This document shows positions 15,663 through 22,672 of a DNA stretch of 62,935 bases, one piece after another. Made by a program: the position numbers and the translations under genes. Where the stretch lies: positions 1 to 62,935 of the forward strand of contig CAYNHF010000044.1 of NCBI GenBank assembly GCA_964397045.1, in the 5' to 3' direction. The first letter of the stretch is position 1; the number at the start of each line of letters is the position of its first letter. The DNA comes from CAYNHF01 sp964397045. Its GTDB lineage: Bacteria > Actinomycetota > Acidimicrobiia > Spongiisociales > UBA5794. The notes under the pieces are model-generated. The model saw nothing but the letters and a program-made list of their open reading frames with translations, ran no database searches and was not told the origin of the DNA.

Positions 15663-16382
15663 TCAGGAGAGAGGGCGCAGCGCAGCCCACATCGCCTGGG
15701 CGTAGGCCAGCAACTCGCCGGACTCGACAACCGCAGACCCGGCAAAGGAGTCACCACCGGCGTCGACGACGACGGACACCACGCGGGCCCCTCCGAACCC
15801 GCGCTCATCCGATGCCGTCAGCATCGGAACGGCCTCGATACCGAGCAACGCAGCGACGGCACCGGTGGCGGCAGCCAGGAACTCACCCAGGCCGGAGTCG
15901 ACTGGAGCCTCGGCACTCCTGCCTTCGCTGTCTGTGACCCGAACGGAGGTCCCGGCCGCCGTCTGCAACACCGCGATCGAGGTCACACCGATCGGCCCTG
16001 CGATCCGGGGCAAGTCCTCAGCCGGCTGAATCAACGCGTCGAGGCCGCGACCCAACCCCGTCCGACGCGCGGAACGCTCCCCGTTGGGGCGAGACGGCCG
16101 GAATTGCGGTGCCGGTTCGGAGGCGGTAGCCACATCCGCGGGTCCAGGCTCGATCGGCGATCGGCGCGGAACGAAGCCAGCATCACGCAAGGTTCGGTCG
16201 ACGTCGCTCGCAACGAGATCAGGATCCCGGGTTCCATCGAGCCAGACCCGCACCACAGGCTCATCGGCAGCGCCCCGTTCAACCTGTGACGCCGCCACGC
16301 CGGCTATCGCGCCGACGACCCCCTGCAACTCTTCGACCGACAAGGACTTCCCCCACCTCGGTAATCCCGCACGCGCCGTCAA
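15663..16382 (-). CDS. Hypothetical protein with a ParB-like LGRGLDALI motif
   Basis: The 239-residue soluble protein has three parts. An N-terminal ~75-residue domain (SLSVEELQGVVGAIAGVAAS, VVRVWLDGTRDPDLVASDVD) is of ferredoxin-like appearance. A basic linker with GLGRGLDALIQ sits at residues ~108-118. A C-terminal alpha/beta domain (~125-239) follows. LGRGLDALI is the signature N-terminal motif of chromosome-partitioning ParB, but no ParB nuclease or HTH region is present here. The ATG overlaps the stop of the upstream hydrolase (ATGA). Function is unknown. The motif may recruit a ParB-interacting partner or be coincidental. Confidence 0.7.
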   Translation of the reverse strand: MTARAGLPRWGKSLSVEELQGVVGAIAGVAASQVERGAADEPVVRVWLDGTRDPDLVASDVDRTLRDAGFVPRRSPIEPGPADVATASEPAPQFRPSRPNGERSARRTGLGRGLDALIQPAEDLPRIAGPIGVTSIAVLQTAAGTSVRVTDSEGRSAEAPVDSGLGEFLAAATGAVAALLGIEAVPMLTASDERGFGGARVVSVVVDAGGDSFAGSAVVESGELLAYAQAMWAALRPLS

Positions 16383-17170
16383 CTTACACGATCGCAGCGG
16401 CTCCTACCCAATCTTGGCCCAGGTGGGGCTAGGAATCGAGCAATCGGCTCCCAGAAGGCACCGAACGCCTGGCGATGCATCGAATGTGAACCGCCAGACA
16501 CGGTGATGAACTCGATGTGCGGGTTGGCCTCTGCCGCGCCTCTCCCGATCTCTGGAGTTACCAAGGCACCCAATTCCGGGTCTGCTCCCAACAGCAGTGT
16601 CGGCACCTCCAACGCCTCGAGGTCGTCATGCAGGTCGAATGGTGCGGACTGCTCAATGGTACGACGGATGGTCCACGGGTTCGCCTGGCGCAACGCGTCT
16701 ACCTTGACGTCGACATCGGATGGGGCCCACCCCTGTCCGTCGGCCGCGACCTGCTCGCGTGTCAATGGTTTGGTGAAAGGGTCGAGCAACCAGAGCACCA
16801 CAGGATCCGGAGCGTCGAACACGAGGGCAGGGTCTTCGAGGACCAGGCGTCGCGCCCAAGCAGGCCGCTCCAGCAGGATCGCCATGGCAACGGTTCCCCC
16901 GAGCGAGTGGCCTACGACCAGGTCCCACGACTCTCCCAAAGCCACCACATCTGCCGCCATGGCCCGGATTCGCATGTCCGGGCTCGCCTGGCTGGCGCCG
17001 TGACCGCGTAAGTCGGGAGCCCACACCTCGAACCCACCGTCGGCAAGAGCCGCGGCGACCCGCCACCAGCCCATACCGCTCGAAACGATCCCATGGAGCA
17101 GCAGTGCCCGCCTCGGCCCCGACCCCCAACGGGTCACGGCCAGCGGCAAGGGATTTGGATCGTCGATCAC
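16379..17170 (-). CDS. Alpha/beta hydrolase
   Basis: The 263-residue protein has the canonical alpha/beta-hydrolase plan. The oxyanion strand is LLLHGIVSSGMGW. The nucleophile elbow GHSLGG has Ser near residue 88. An acidic residue follows the VPTLLLGADPE strand, and the His is in GGSHSMHR near residue 234. A cap region lies between residues ~115 and 190. Substrate cannot be read from the sequence, and esterases, lactonases and C-C hydrolases share this form. The start codon is GTG at 17170 with a weak ribosome site. It follows the GrdB-like gene by 34 bp on the same strand and leads into 15663-16382. Confidence 0.85.
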   Translation of the reverse strand: MIDDPNPLPLAVTRWGSGPRRALLLHGIVSSGMGWWRVAAALADGGFEVWAPDLRGHGASQASPDMRIRAMAADVVALGESWDLVVGHSLGGTVAMAILLERPAWARRLVLEDPALVFDAPDPVVLWLLDPFTKPLTREQVAADGQGWAPSDVDVKVDALRQANPWTIRRTIEQSAPFDLHDDLEALEVPTLLLGADPELGALVTPEIGRGAAEANPHIEFITVSGGSHSMHRQAFGAFWEPIARFLAPPGPRLGRSRCDRVS

Positions 17171-17204
17171 GAGCAGACGCTAACGCAAAGGGCGAAGGTC
17201 TCGA

Positions 17205-18188
17205 TCAGGTTCGGGGCACCCGATACGGCACCTCCAGCTCCACGATGGTGTGGCCCTGGACGGCGGTTTCGAGCAGCTCCAACGCGGTATCGACCACCAG
17301 CCGGTGGCGCTCTCGATCACCTGGAGCACCGAGCGGGCGGGCCAGCGGGAATCGAGTCACGACAGCGCGCGGTACGTTCATCTGATCGAGCACGTGACGG
17401 AAGGCCCGGATGAAGATCGCGACGGTTGGCATTCCTGCCGCCTCGACGGCTCGTGCGACGTGCCCGACCGACACGTAACACACAGGTCAGATGGGTACGA
17501 GGAGCACCGCGTCCACCGCATCGTTGCGCAATTCTTCGATCCAACCCGGGATGGCGTGGGCATTCAGTCGCTTCTGAGAAGTGACTCCGGTGAACGAAAA
17601 GAGCCGCGGCGCCAGTTCCCCGATCTGCCCTTCGGCCTCTGCCACGACGAGCACATCTCGCGGGAACGCAACGTTGGGGTCTTCCTCGACACCCCGAATG
17701 TCGTATCCGGGGTGACGCACCCGCAATGCCTCCGGCTCGTAGTCGCGATCGAGCGTTGAGAGTTCGGGCGTGACCCGCTGGAACTCGTTGATGAGATCCA
17801 ATGAAGCCTCCTGAGTGAGGCCCTCGATACCCATCGGGTTCGGATCATCTCCCTCGAGGAAATGGCCGGTGCTGGTGAACAAGGCAACGCGAGACTCGCT
17901 GAGGGGCTTGTCCAGCCGAGTAAAAGGGGCGTCGTCGTAGGCCCACGTCGGCGGGACGGCCGGATCGGGGGCGTAGGCCCGCACTTGCCACTCATACAGC
18001 AACTGGTGGATCGGCTCGACGTCACCGTCGTCCTGGGAAGCCCCCACCAGCCAGAACAACTCGGCGATGAACGCGGCAGCCTCAACCTCGGGCAGCTTCT
18101 TCAGAAACTTGAACGACAGATCGGTGCGCGATCCGTAGGAGAACGAGTCCTTGAACTCGGCAAACGACTCGGCCCGGCCGTCGGTCAT
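17205..18188 (-). CDS. GrdB-like reductase read through an in-frame UGA (selenoprotein)
   Basis: Two adjacent reading frames, 17487-18188 and 17205-17483, are one gene interrupted only by TGA at 17489-17487. Read as selenocysteine (residue 234) the junction is LLVPI-U-PVC, a UxxC redox motif. After it VGHVARAVEAAGMPTV and TRFPLARPLGAPGD match the C-terminal part of the glycine/sarcosine/betaine/D-proline reductase selenoprotein B family. The 327-residue product would be a complete protein of that group. A strong SECIS-type hairpin follows the UGA (17453-17481). The ATG overlaps the stop of the CoA-binding gene (ATGA). These enzymes use Sec for thiol-dependent reductive cleavage, but this branch's substrate is unknown. 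Confidence 0.88.
17453..17481 (-). promoter_or_regulatory. Bacterial SECIS element
   Basis: Five bases after the UGA, GUGU pairs with GCAC, a U/C mismatch follows, then ACGUGUC pairs with GGCACGU around a GGUCG loop. The loop begins 17 nt after the UGA. The GGUC loop and the distance match the element that binds SelB in E. coli fdhF mRNA. Confidence 0.8.
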
Positions 18189-18586
18189 GTGTCGGAGTGG
18201 AACCGGCTGTGGATCATGATGCAGGCATTGGCGAGGTAGTTGAACTGGTTCTCTTGCAGGTAGATGAGCACCTCAGGGCTTTCTGCTCCCGGCTGTACCC
18301 AAACACTCTTGTATCCGAGTTGGTCCGCTTCTTTGAGCACGGTGAGGGTGGCCTCGGGTGGAACGACAAGATTGATGACGGTCGGCGGTTCCGGCAGCGC
18401 TCCGAGGTCCGGATATGCCGGGTCGCCATCCACCACCGAACGATGTGGATTGACCGCAAACACTCGAAAGCCCTTGCGCTTCAGATCGCGGTAGATCACC
18501 GAACCGTATTTCCCAGGGTTGTCTGTCGCACCGACGATGGCGACCGTCGCTCCCGGCTCATGGATCAGTCTCGCGATGTCCTTCAT
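18185..18586 (-). CDS. CoA-binding (YccU-type) protein
   Basis: The 133-residue protein is a single Rossmann CoA-binding domain. It contains VAIVGATDNPGKYGSVIYRD (dinucleotide loop at residues ~14-33), GFRVFAVNPH, INLVVPPEATLTVLKEA, VWVQPGAES and a C-terminal ACIMIHSRF. This matches the YccU/CoA_binding_2 family, stand-alone relatives of the succinyl-CoA synthetase alpha N-domain. The ATG at 18586 with GGGAG five bases upstream is chosen over the longer frame to 18742. Its stop overlaps the start of the selenoprotein gene, so the two are co-translated. A functional link, such as an acyl-thioester in the reductase reaction, is inferred. Confidence 0.85.
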   Translation of the reverse strand: MKDIARLIHEPGATVAIVGATDNPGKYGSVIYRDLKRKGFRVFAVNPHRSVVDGDPAYPDLGALPEPPTVINLVVPPEATLTVLKEADQLGYKSVWVQPGAESPEVLIYLQENQFNYLANACIMIHSRFHSDT

Positions 18587-18730
18587 CACAGCTCCCAACC
18601 GGCCGCCAATCGCATCGCTTCGCAGCCGAAGGGAACGGTAGCCGCGCGAGGCCCAACCCGGCGTCATAACCGTGCGCTGGACCGGGTGCGCCGTAGCATG
18701 CTGGTGAGCAACGAATCGACCGGACCGAAC

Positions 18731-19372
18731 ATGAACGTCCAAGTCACAATCAAGTACCTATTCGACCGCGTGTTCGGGCTGCTGCTACTGGTGCTCCTGT
18801 GGCCCCTGTTCGTCGCCATCGCCTTCGCCATCTGGCTCAACGATCGCGGGCCTGTGTTCTTCAAACACCAGCGACCCGGCCTGGGTGCGCAACCGTTCGA
18901 TGTCTGGAAGTTCCGGACCATGGTCGTCGACGCCGACCGGCTCTTGGATGAGGACGGCCGCGTCACCGGATCTCGCATCACCGGCGTGGGGGGTGTGCTT
19001 CGCAAAGTCAGCCTGGACGAGTTGCCGCAGCTCATCAACATCGTCAAAGGCGAGATGTCGCTCGTCGGGCCGAGGCCTGCCGTCATGGAACACCTCCCCC
19101 GCTACACCGAGGAGCAGATGGGTCGGTTCCGCATGAAACCCGGCATCACCGGACTCGCTCAGATCAGCGGCCGCAACACCCTGAAGTGGTCGGAACGAAT
19201 CCGCCTCGACAACGAGTACATCGACAACTACTCGCTTCCCCTCGATGCACGGATCCTTCGCGAGACCGTCGGAGTCGTGCTGCGACGGGAGGGGATCGCC
19301 CTCGACCGCAATCCAGACGCGGTCGACGACCTGGGGCCTGCCCATCCCGACCCGGGCGAAGGGAGCGGCTGA
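18731..19372 (+). CDS. Undecaprenyl-phosphate sugar phosphotransferase (PglC/WcaJ type)
   Basis: This 213-residue initiating enzyme of glycan assembly has one N-terminal reentrant or membrane helix (FGLLLLVLLWPLFVAIAFAIWL). The bacterial sugar transferase domain follows: FFKHQRPGLGAQPFDVWKFRTM, DELPQLINIVKGEMSLVGPRP (the Asp-Glu catalytic pair is in SLDELPQL) and RFRMKPGITGLAQISGR. It transfers a sugar-1-phosphate from a UDP-sugar to undecaprenyl phosphate at the inner membrane face. An ATG at 18698 is also possible, and neither has a good ribosome site. It is the first gene of a glycan cluster. The sulfotransferase gene follows 2 bp after its stop. Confidence 0.88.
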   Translation: MNVQVTIKYLFDRVFGLLLLVLLWPLFVAIAFAIWLNDRGPVFFKHQRPGLGAQPFDVWKFRTMVVDADRLLDEDGRVTGSRITGVGGVLRKVSLDELPQLINIVKGEMSLVGPRPAVMEHLPRYTEEQMGRFRMKPGITGLAQISGRNTLKWSERIRLDNEYIDNYSLPLDARILRETVGVVLRREGIALDRNPDAVDDLGPAHPDPGEGSG

Positions 19373-19374
19373 GC

Positions 19375-20334
19375 ATGGTCGAGCCCGTCGGAAAGTACGC
19401 CAAGGATGCCGGCAGGGAGTCGTTCCTCGAACGCCTCAATTCACAACTCGCTCCTGCCAACGATGCCGAATACCGCGATCTCCAGGAGCGGTTCCCGACA
19501 CTCCAGATCATCGGAGTTCCCCGGTCGGGCACCACCCTGCTCAGCCAACTGCTGAGCGCTCATCTCGACGTCGGATATGTCGACCACGTAGTGGCTGCGT
19601 TCTGGCAGGCTCCGCTTTACGGGATTCGCCTCTCACAGCAGCTCCTGAACGGCGTCAGACCGACCGGCTTCACCTCCGAGTACGGGAGGACCACGGAGAT
19701 TCATGATCCGCACGAGTTTGGCTATTTCTGGCGCTATCTCCTCGGCCACGATGACCTCTCTGAGGTCGAGGCTGCGACGGCAGTTGTCGACTGGCAGCGA
19801 GTGCAGCGCGTCATCACCAACATGTGTGACGAAATCGGGCGCCCCTTCGTGTTCAAGTCGTTCCTGCTCACCTGGCACATGCTCGAGTTCCAGGCAGTCC
19901 TCCCTCGTACCTGCTTTGTATGGGTCAAGCGCGATCCGCTGGACGCCGCGATGTCGATTCTCCGCTTCCGGGAGGCTTTTGCAGGCAGCCGCGACACCTG
20001 GGTGTCCATGAAACCCCGCTCCTACGTCGAGCTGAGTGAGCAGCCTCGCGCATACCAGGTCGCAGGCCAGGTGTACGACATCGAACAAACGATCCGAGCC
20101 AACGTCGCAGGCGCCGCGCCGGGGACCGTCCTCGAGGTGGAGTACGAACAGCTCTGCCGTCAACCGGCAGCAGTGCTCGAAGACTGCCGCGTGCTCCTGG
20201 GTCGCAACGGCTTCGAACCAGACCCCATCGGAAAACCACCGAATGGCTTCGGGATCACAACCGCGGACCCGGCAGATCCCGACTACAGCGCTGTCCGCGA
20301 CGCCATCGAGGCGCGCTACGGGCGGTCGAGTTGA
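19375..20334 (+). CDS. Sulfotransferase family protein
   Basis: The 319-residue soluble protein has the PAPS-binding 5'-phosphosulfate loop IIGVPRSGTTLLSQLLSAH near residues 44-62. The 3'-phosphate-binding strand, VWVKRDPLDAAMSILRFR, is near residue 185. This is the layout of Sulfotransfer_3 enzymes that sulfate glycans or lipids. The catalytic base is not certain. GGGAG precedes the ATG. Its TGA overlaps the next gene's TTG start (TTGA). Its place after the phosphoglycosyl transferase suggests that it sulfates the glycan made by this cluster, which is an inference. Confidence 0.82.
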   Translation: MVEPVGKYAKDAGRESFLERLNSQLAPANDAEYRDLQERFPTLQIIGVPRSGTTLLSQLLSAHLDVGYVDHVVAAFWQAPLYGIRLSQQLLNGVRPTGFTSEYGRTTEIHDPHEFGYFWRYLLGHDDLSEVEAATAVVDWQRVQRVITNMCDEIGRPFVFKSFLLTWHMLEFQAVLPRTCFVWVKRDPLDAAMSILRFREAFAGSRDTWVSMKPRSYVELSEQPRAYQVAGQVYDIEQTIRANVAGAAPGTVLEVEYEQLCRQPAAVLEDCRVLLGRNGFEPDPIGKPPNGFGITTADPADPDYSAVRDAIEARYGRSS

Positions 20335-21377
20335 ACTACCGGCTCATCCCCGCCGCCGAAGACTCCGCCTGGGAGGAGGCCATCGCCGCCTGCGTCACCT
20401 ACGACACCTACCACCGTGCCGGGTATCACCGCGTGCCCTCCGATCTCGCGGACGGAGAGCCGTATCTCCTCGCGGTGGAAGAGGGGCGGGCACGGGCGGC
20501 CCTGCCTTTCCTCGTTCGCGATCTCGCCTCGGTGCCGGCGATCCTGGGTGCTGAAGGGGCGGATGCGACCTCGTCCTACGGGTACCCCGGCGTGGTCTCA
20601 TCCGAGTCGGCTTCGCCCACGCTCAGCAACGCCTTCGGCGCCGCGCTGCACGATGCCTGCAACGAGCTCGGCATCGTCTCGCTCTTCGTACGTCAGAATC
20701 CGCTCATCGATACGAACTGGCTTCTGGCCGAGAAGGCGGAAGTCGTCGACCTCGGCCCCACAGTTGCCGTCGATCTCCGTCAGACGGAGGAGGAAATCAG
20801 TGCGGGTGCCAACAGCAACCATCGCCGGAACCTCAAGAAGACGGACCAGCTCGGCCCGGAGCTGATGGTCGACGATGACTTCATCCATCTGCAGCAATTC
20901 GTCGACGTTTACAACGCCACGATGGAACGCAACCAGGCGTCGGACGCGTACTTCTTTCCCAAGGAGTATTACCTCGGGCTCAAGCGGGAGCTGGGGGCTT
21001 CCGTGCGTTTGTTCCACGCCCTGATCGAAGGCGAGGTGACGTCTTCGGTGTTGGCCCTGGCCTCCGGCGGAACGGTGCAGTATCACCTAGGGGGCACCGA
21101 TCCGGAATGGGCCCGCGACGGTCTGGCGCGCTGGACGCTCGAACAAGTCAGGATCTGGTCGAAACAGAACGGGTACAACTGGTTCCACCTCGGTGGTGGT
21201 GTGGGTGCCGCCGAGGACTCCCTGTTCCGCTTCAAGGCAGGTTTTGCCAAGACCTTTCGCACCTTCAGCGTCGCCAGGTACATCCACGACCCCGCCAGGT
21301 ACGCAGAGTTGCAGGCGGAAAGCGAGCGCGGTGGCCATCGCGCCGCAGAAGGCTTCTTCCCCGCGTATCGCGGGTGA
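20331..21377 (+). CDS. FemAB/GNAT-like acyltransferase
   Basis: This 348-residue protein has tandem acyltransferase-like folds of the FemAB type. The N-terminal half has EGRARAALPFLVRDL, and SNHRRNLKKTDQLG marks the central basic helix (residues ~160-175). The C-terminal Acetyltransf_6-like half contains LFHALIEGEVTSSVLALASGG, VQYHLGGTDPEW and WFHLGGGVGAAEDSLFRFKAGF, the FemX-like K-x-G-F ending. Such enzymes add amino acids or acyl groups to peptidoglycan precursors or surface glycans. It starts at TTG, coupled to the sulfotransferase stop. In this cluster it could acylate the amino-sugar made by the DegT aminotransferase, which is an inference. Confidence 0.8.
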   Translation: MNYRLIPAAEDSAWEEAIAACVTYDTYHRAGYHRVPSDLADGEPYLLAVEEGRARAALPFLVRDLASVPAILGAEGADATSSYGYPGVVSSESASPTLSNAFGAALHDACNELGIVSLFVRQNPLIDTNWLLAEKAEVVDLGPTVAVDLRQTEEEISAGANSNHRRNLKKTDQLGPELMVDDDFIHLQQFVDVYNATMERNQASDAYFFPKEYYLGLKRELGASVRLFHALIEGEVTSSVLALASGGTVQYHLGGTDPEWARDGLARWTLEQVRIWSKQNGYNWFHLGGGVGAAEDSLFRFKAGFAKTFRTFSVARYIHDPARYAELQAESERGGHRAAEGFFPAYRG

Positions 21378-21433
21378 GCGCAAGCCTCCGCTCTACACTC
21401 GATGGCTCCCCACCTGCTTTCGGGAGATCACTG

Positions 21434-22654
21434 ATGGCCATTCACGACCTTGACCGCCTCGCCGCAGACGGCGGCGTCCCGGTCAGAACCGCACCGCTTC
21501 CACGGTGGCCGTGGTTCGACGAGGAACAGGTTGCCGCGGCATCCCGCGTCCTCGAATCCGGTCGCATCAACTACTGGACCGGAGAGGAGGGGCGCAAGTT
21601 CGAACAGGAGTGGGCTGCGCACACCGGCGTCGCGCACGCCCTGGCTCTGGCAAACGGCACCGTGTCGCTCGAGATGATCGTACGGAGCCTCGGCATAGGT
21701 CCCGGCGACGACGTCATCGTGACGCCTCGCACCTTCATCGCCTCAGTGGCCTGTGTCGTCGGCGCCGGAGCGCGACCAGTCTTCGCAGACGTTGATCGTG
21801 ACTCACAGAACATCACTACCGAGTCGATCACGGCGGCACTCACCCCGCAGACCAAGGCCGTGATTCCCGTCCACCTCGCCGGCTGGCCGTGCGACATGCC
21901 GTCCATCATGGAGATGGCGGATCGTCACGGCCTGGCAGTCATCGAGGACGCGGCGCAGGCCCATGGCGCCGCGATCGGCGGCCGACCGGTCGGAGGCTTT
22001 GGTGTCGCCACCTCGTACTCCTTCTGCCAGGACAAGATCATCACCACCGGCGGCGAGGGCGGCGCGGTGACGACCAACGACGACGCGCTCTGGGATCGAA
22101 TCTGGGCGTTTCGCGACCACGGAAAGAGTCATGACGAGGTGTTTCGCGACGACCATCCGCCCGGGTTCAGATGGGTGCACAACTCGTTCGGCAGCAACGC
22201 CCGCATGACCGAGATGCAGGCCGCGATTGGCCGAATTCAGATCCACCGTCTCCCCGAATGGACGCGGATCCGTGCCCGCAACGCCACCATCCTCAACGAT
22301 GCCTGTCTGGCAGCCCCCGGTCTCAGGGTCACCCCACCCGCAGCCGACATCACCCACGCCTACTACAAGCACTACGTGTTCGTCGAGCCGGACCAGCTCC
22401 GCCCCGGCTGGGACCGGGACCGGGTCATGGCCGCGATTGCCGCCGAAGGCATCCCGGTGTACTCCGGTTCCTGCCCTGAGGTGTACCTCGAGCACGCATT
22501 CGACGATCGCTTCCGGCCAGACGAACGCCTCCCGGTGGCTCGCGAGCTGGGCGAAACCAGCCTCATGTTCATGGTGCACCCAACGCTCGACGTGGCAGAC
22601 ATGGAAGACGCTGCAACTGCGATTCAGAAGGTGATGGCCGTCGCCGCGGAGTGA
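21434..22654 (+). CDS. DegT/DnrJ/EryC1-family sugar aminotransferase
   Basis: The 406-residue protein is a PLP enzyme for nucleotide-sugar transamination. ALANGTVSLEMIVRSL and DDVIVTPRTFIASVACV are the cofactor phosphate region, and AVIEDAAQAHGA gives the PLP-stacking Asp. FCQDKIITTGGEGGAV carries the Schiff-base Lys (near residue 196). It usually aminates a 4-keto-sugar. GGGAG precedes the ATG. Neighbouring genes supply a 4,6-dehydratase (leftward, just downstream) and a phosphoglycosyl transferase, the same steps as the bacillosamine route. Confidence 0.9.
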   Translation: MAIHDLDRLAADGGVPVRTAPLPRWPWFDEEQVAAASRVLESGRINYWTGEEGRKFEQEWAAHTGVAHALALANGTVSLEMIVRSLGIGPGDDVIVTPRTFIASVACVVGAGARPVFADVDRDSQNITTESITAALTPQTKAVIPVHLAGWPCDMPSIMEMADRHGLAVIEDAAQAHGAAIGGRPVGGFGVATSYSFCQDKIITTGGEGGAVTTNDDALWDRIWAFRDHGKSHDEVFRDDHPPGFRWVHNSFGSNARMTEMQAAIGRIQIHRLPEWTRIRARNATILNDACLAAPGLRVTPPAADITHAYYKHYVFVEPDQLRPGWDRDRVMAAIAAEGIPVYSGSCPEVYLEHAFDDRFRPDERLPVARELGETSLMFMVHPTLDVADMEDAATAIQKVMAVAAE

Positions 22655-22672
22655 CCTCTGTCGGGTGCCAGA

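Noticed and set aside
17205..17483. Separate 92-residue gene starting at 17483
   Set aside because: It is in phase with the upstream frame across a single UGA with a SECIS hairpin; the two are one selenoprotein gene.
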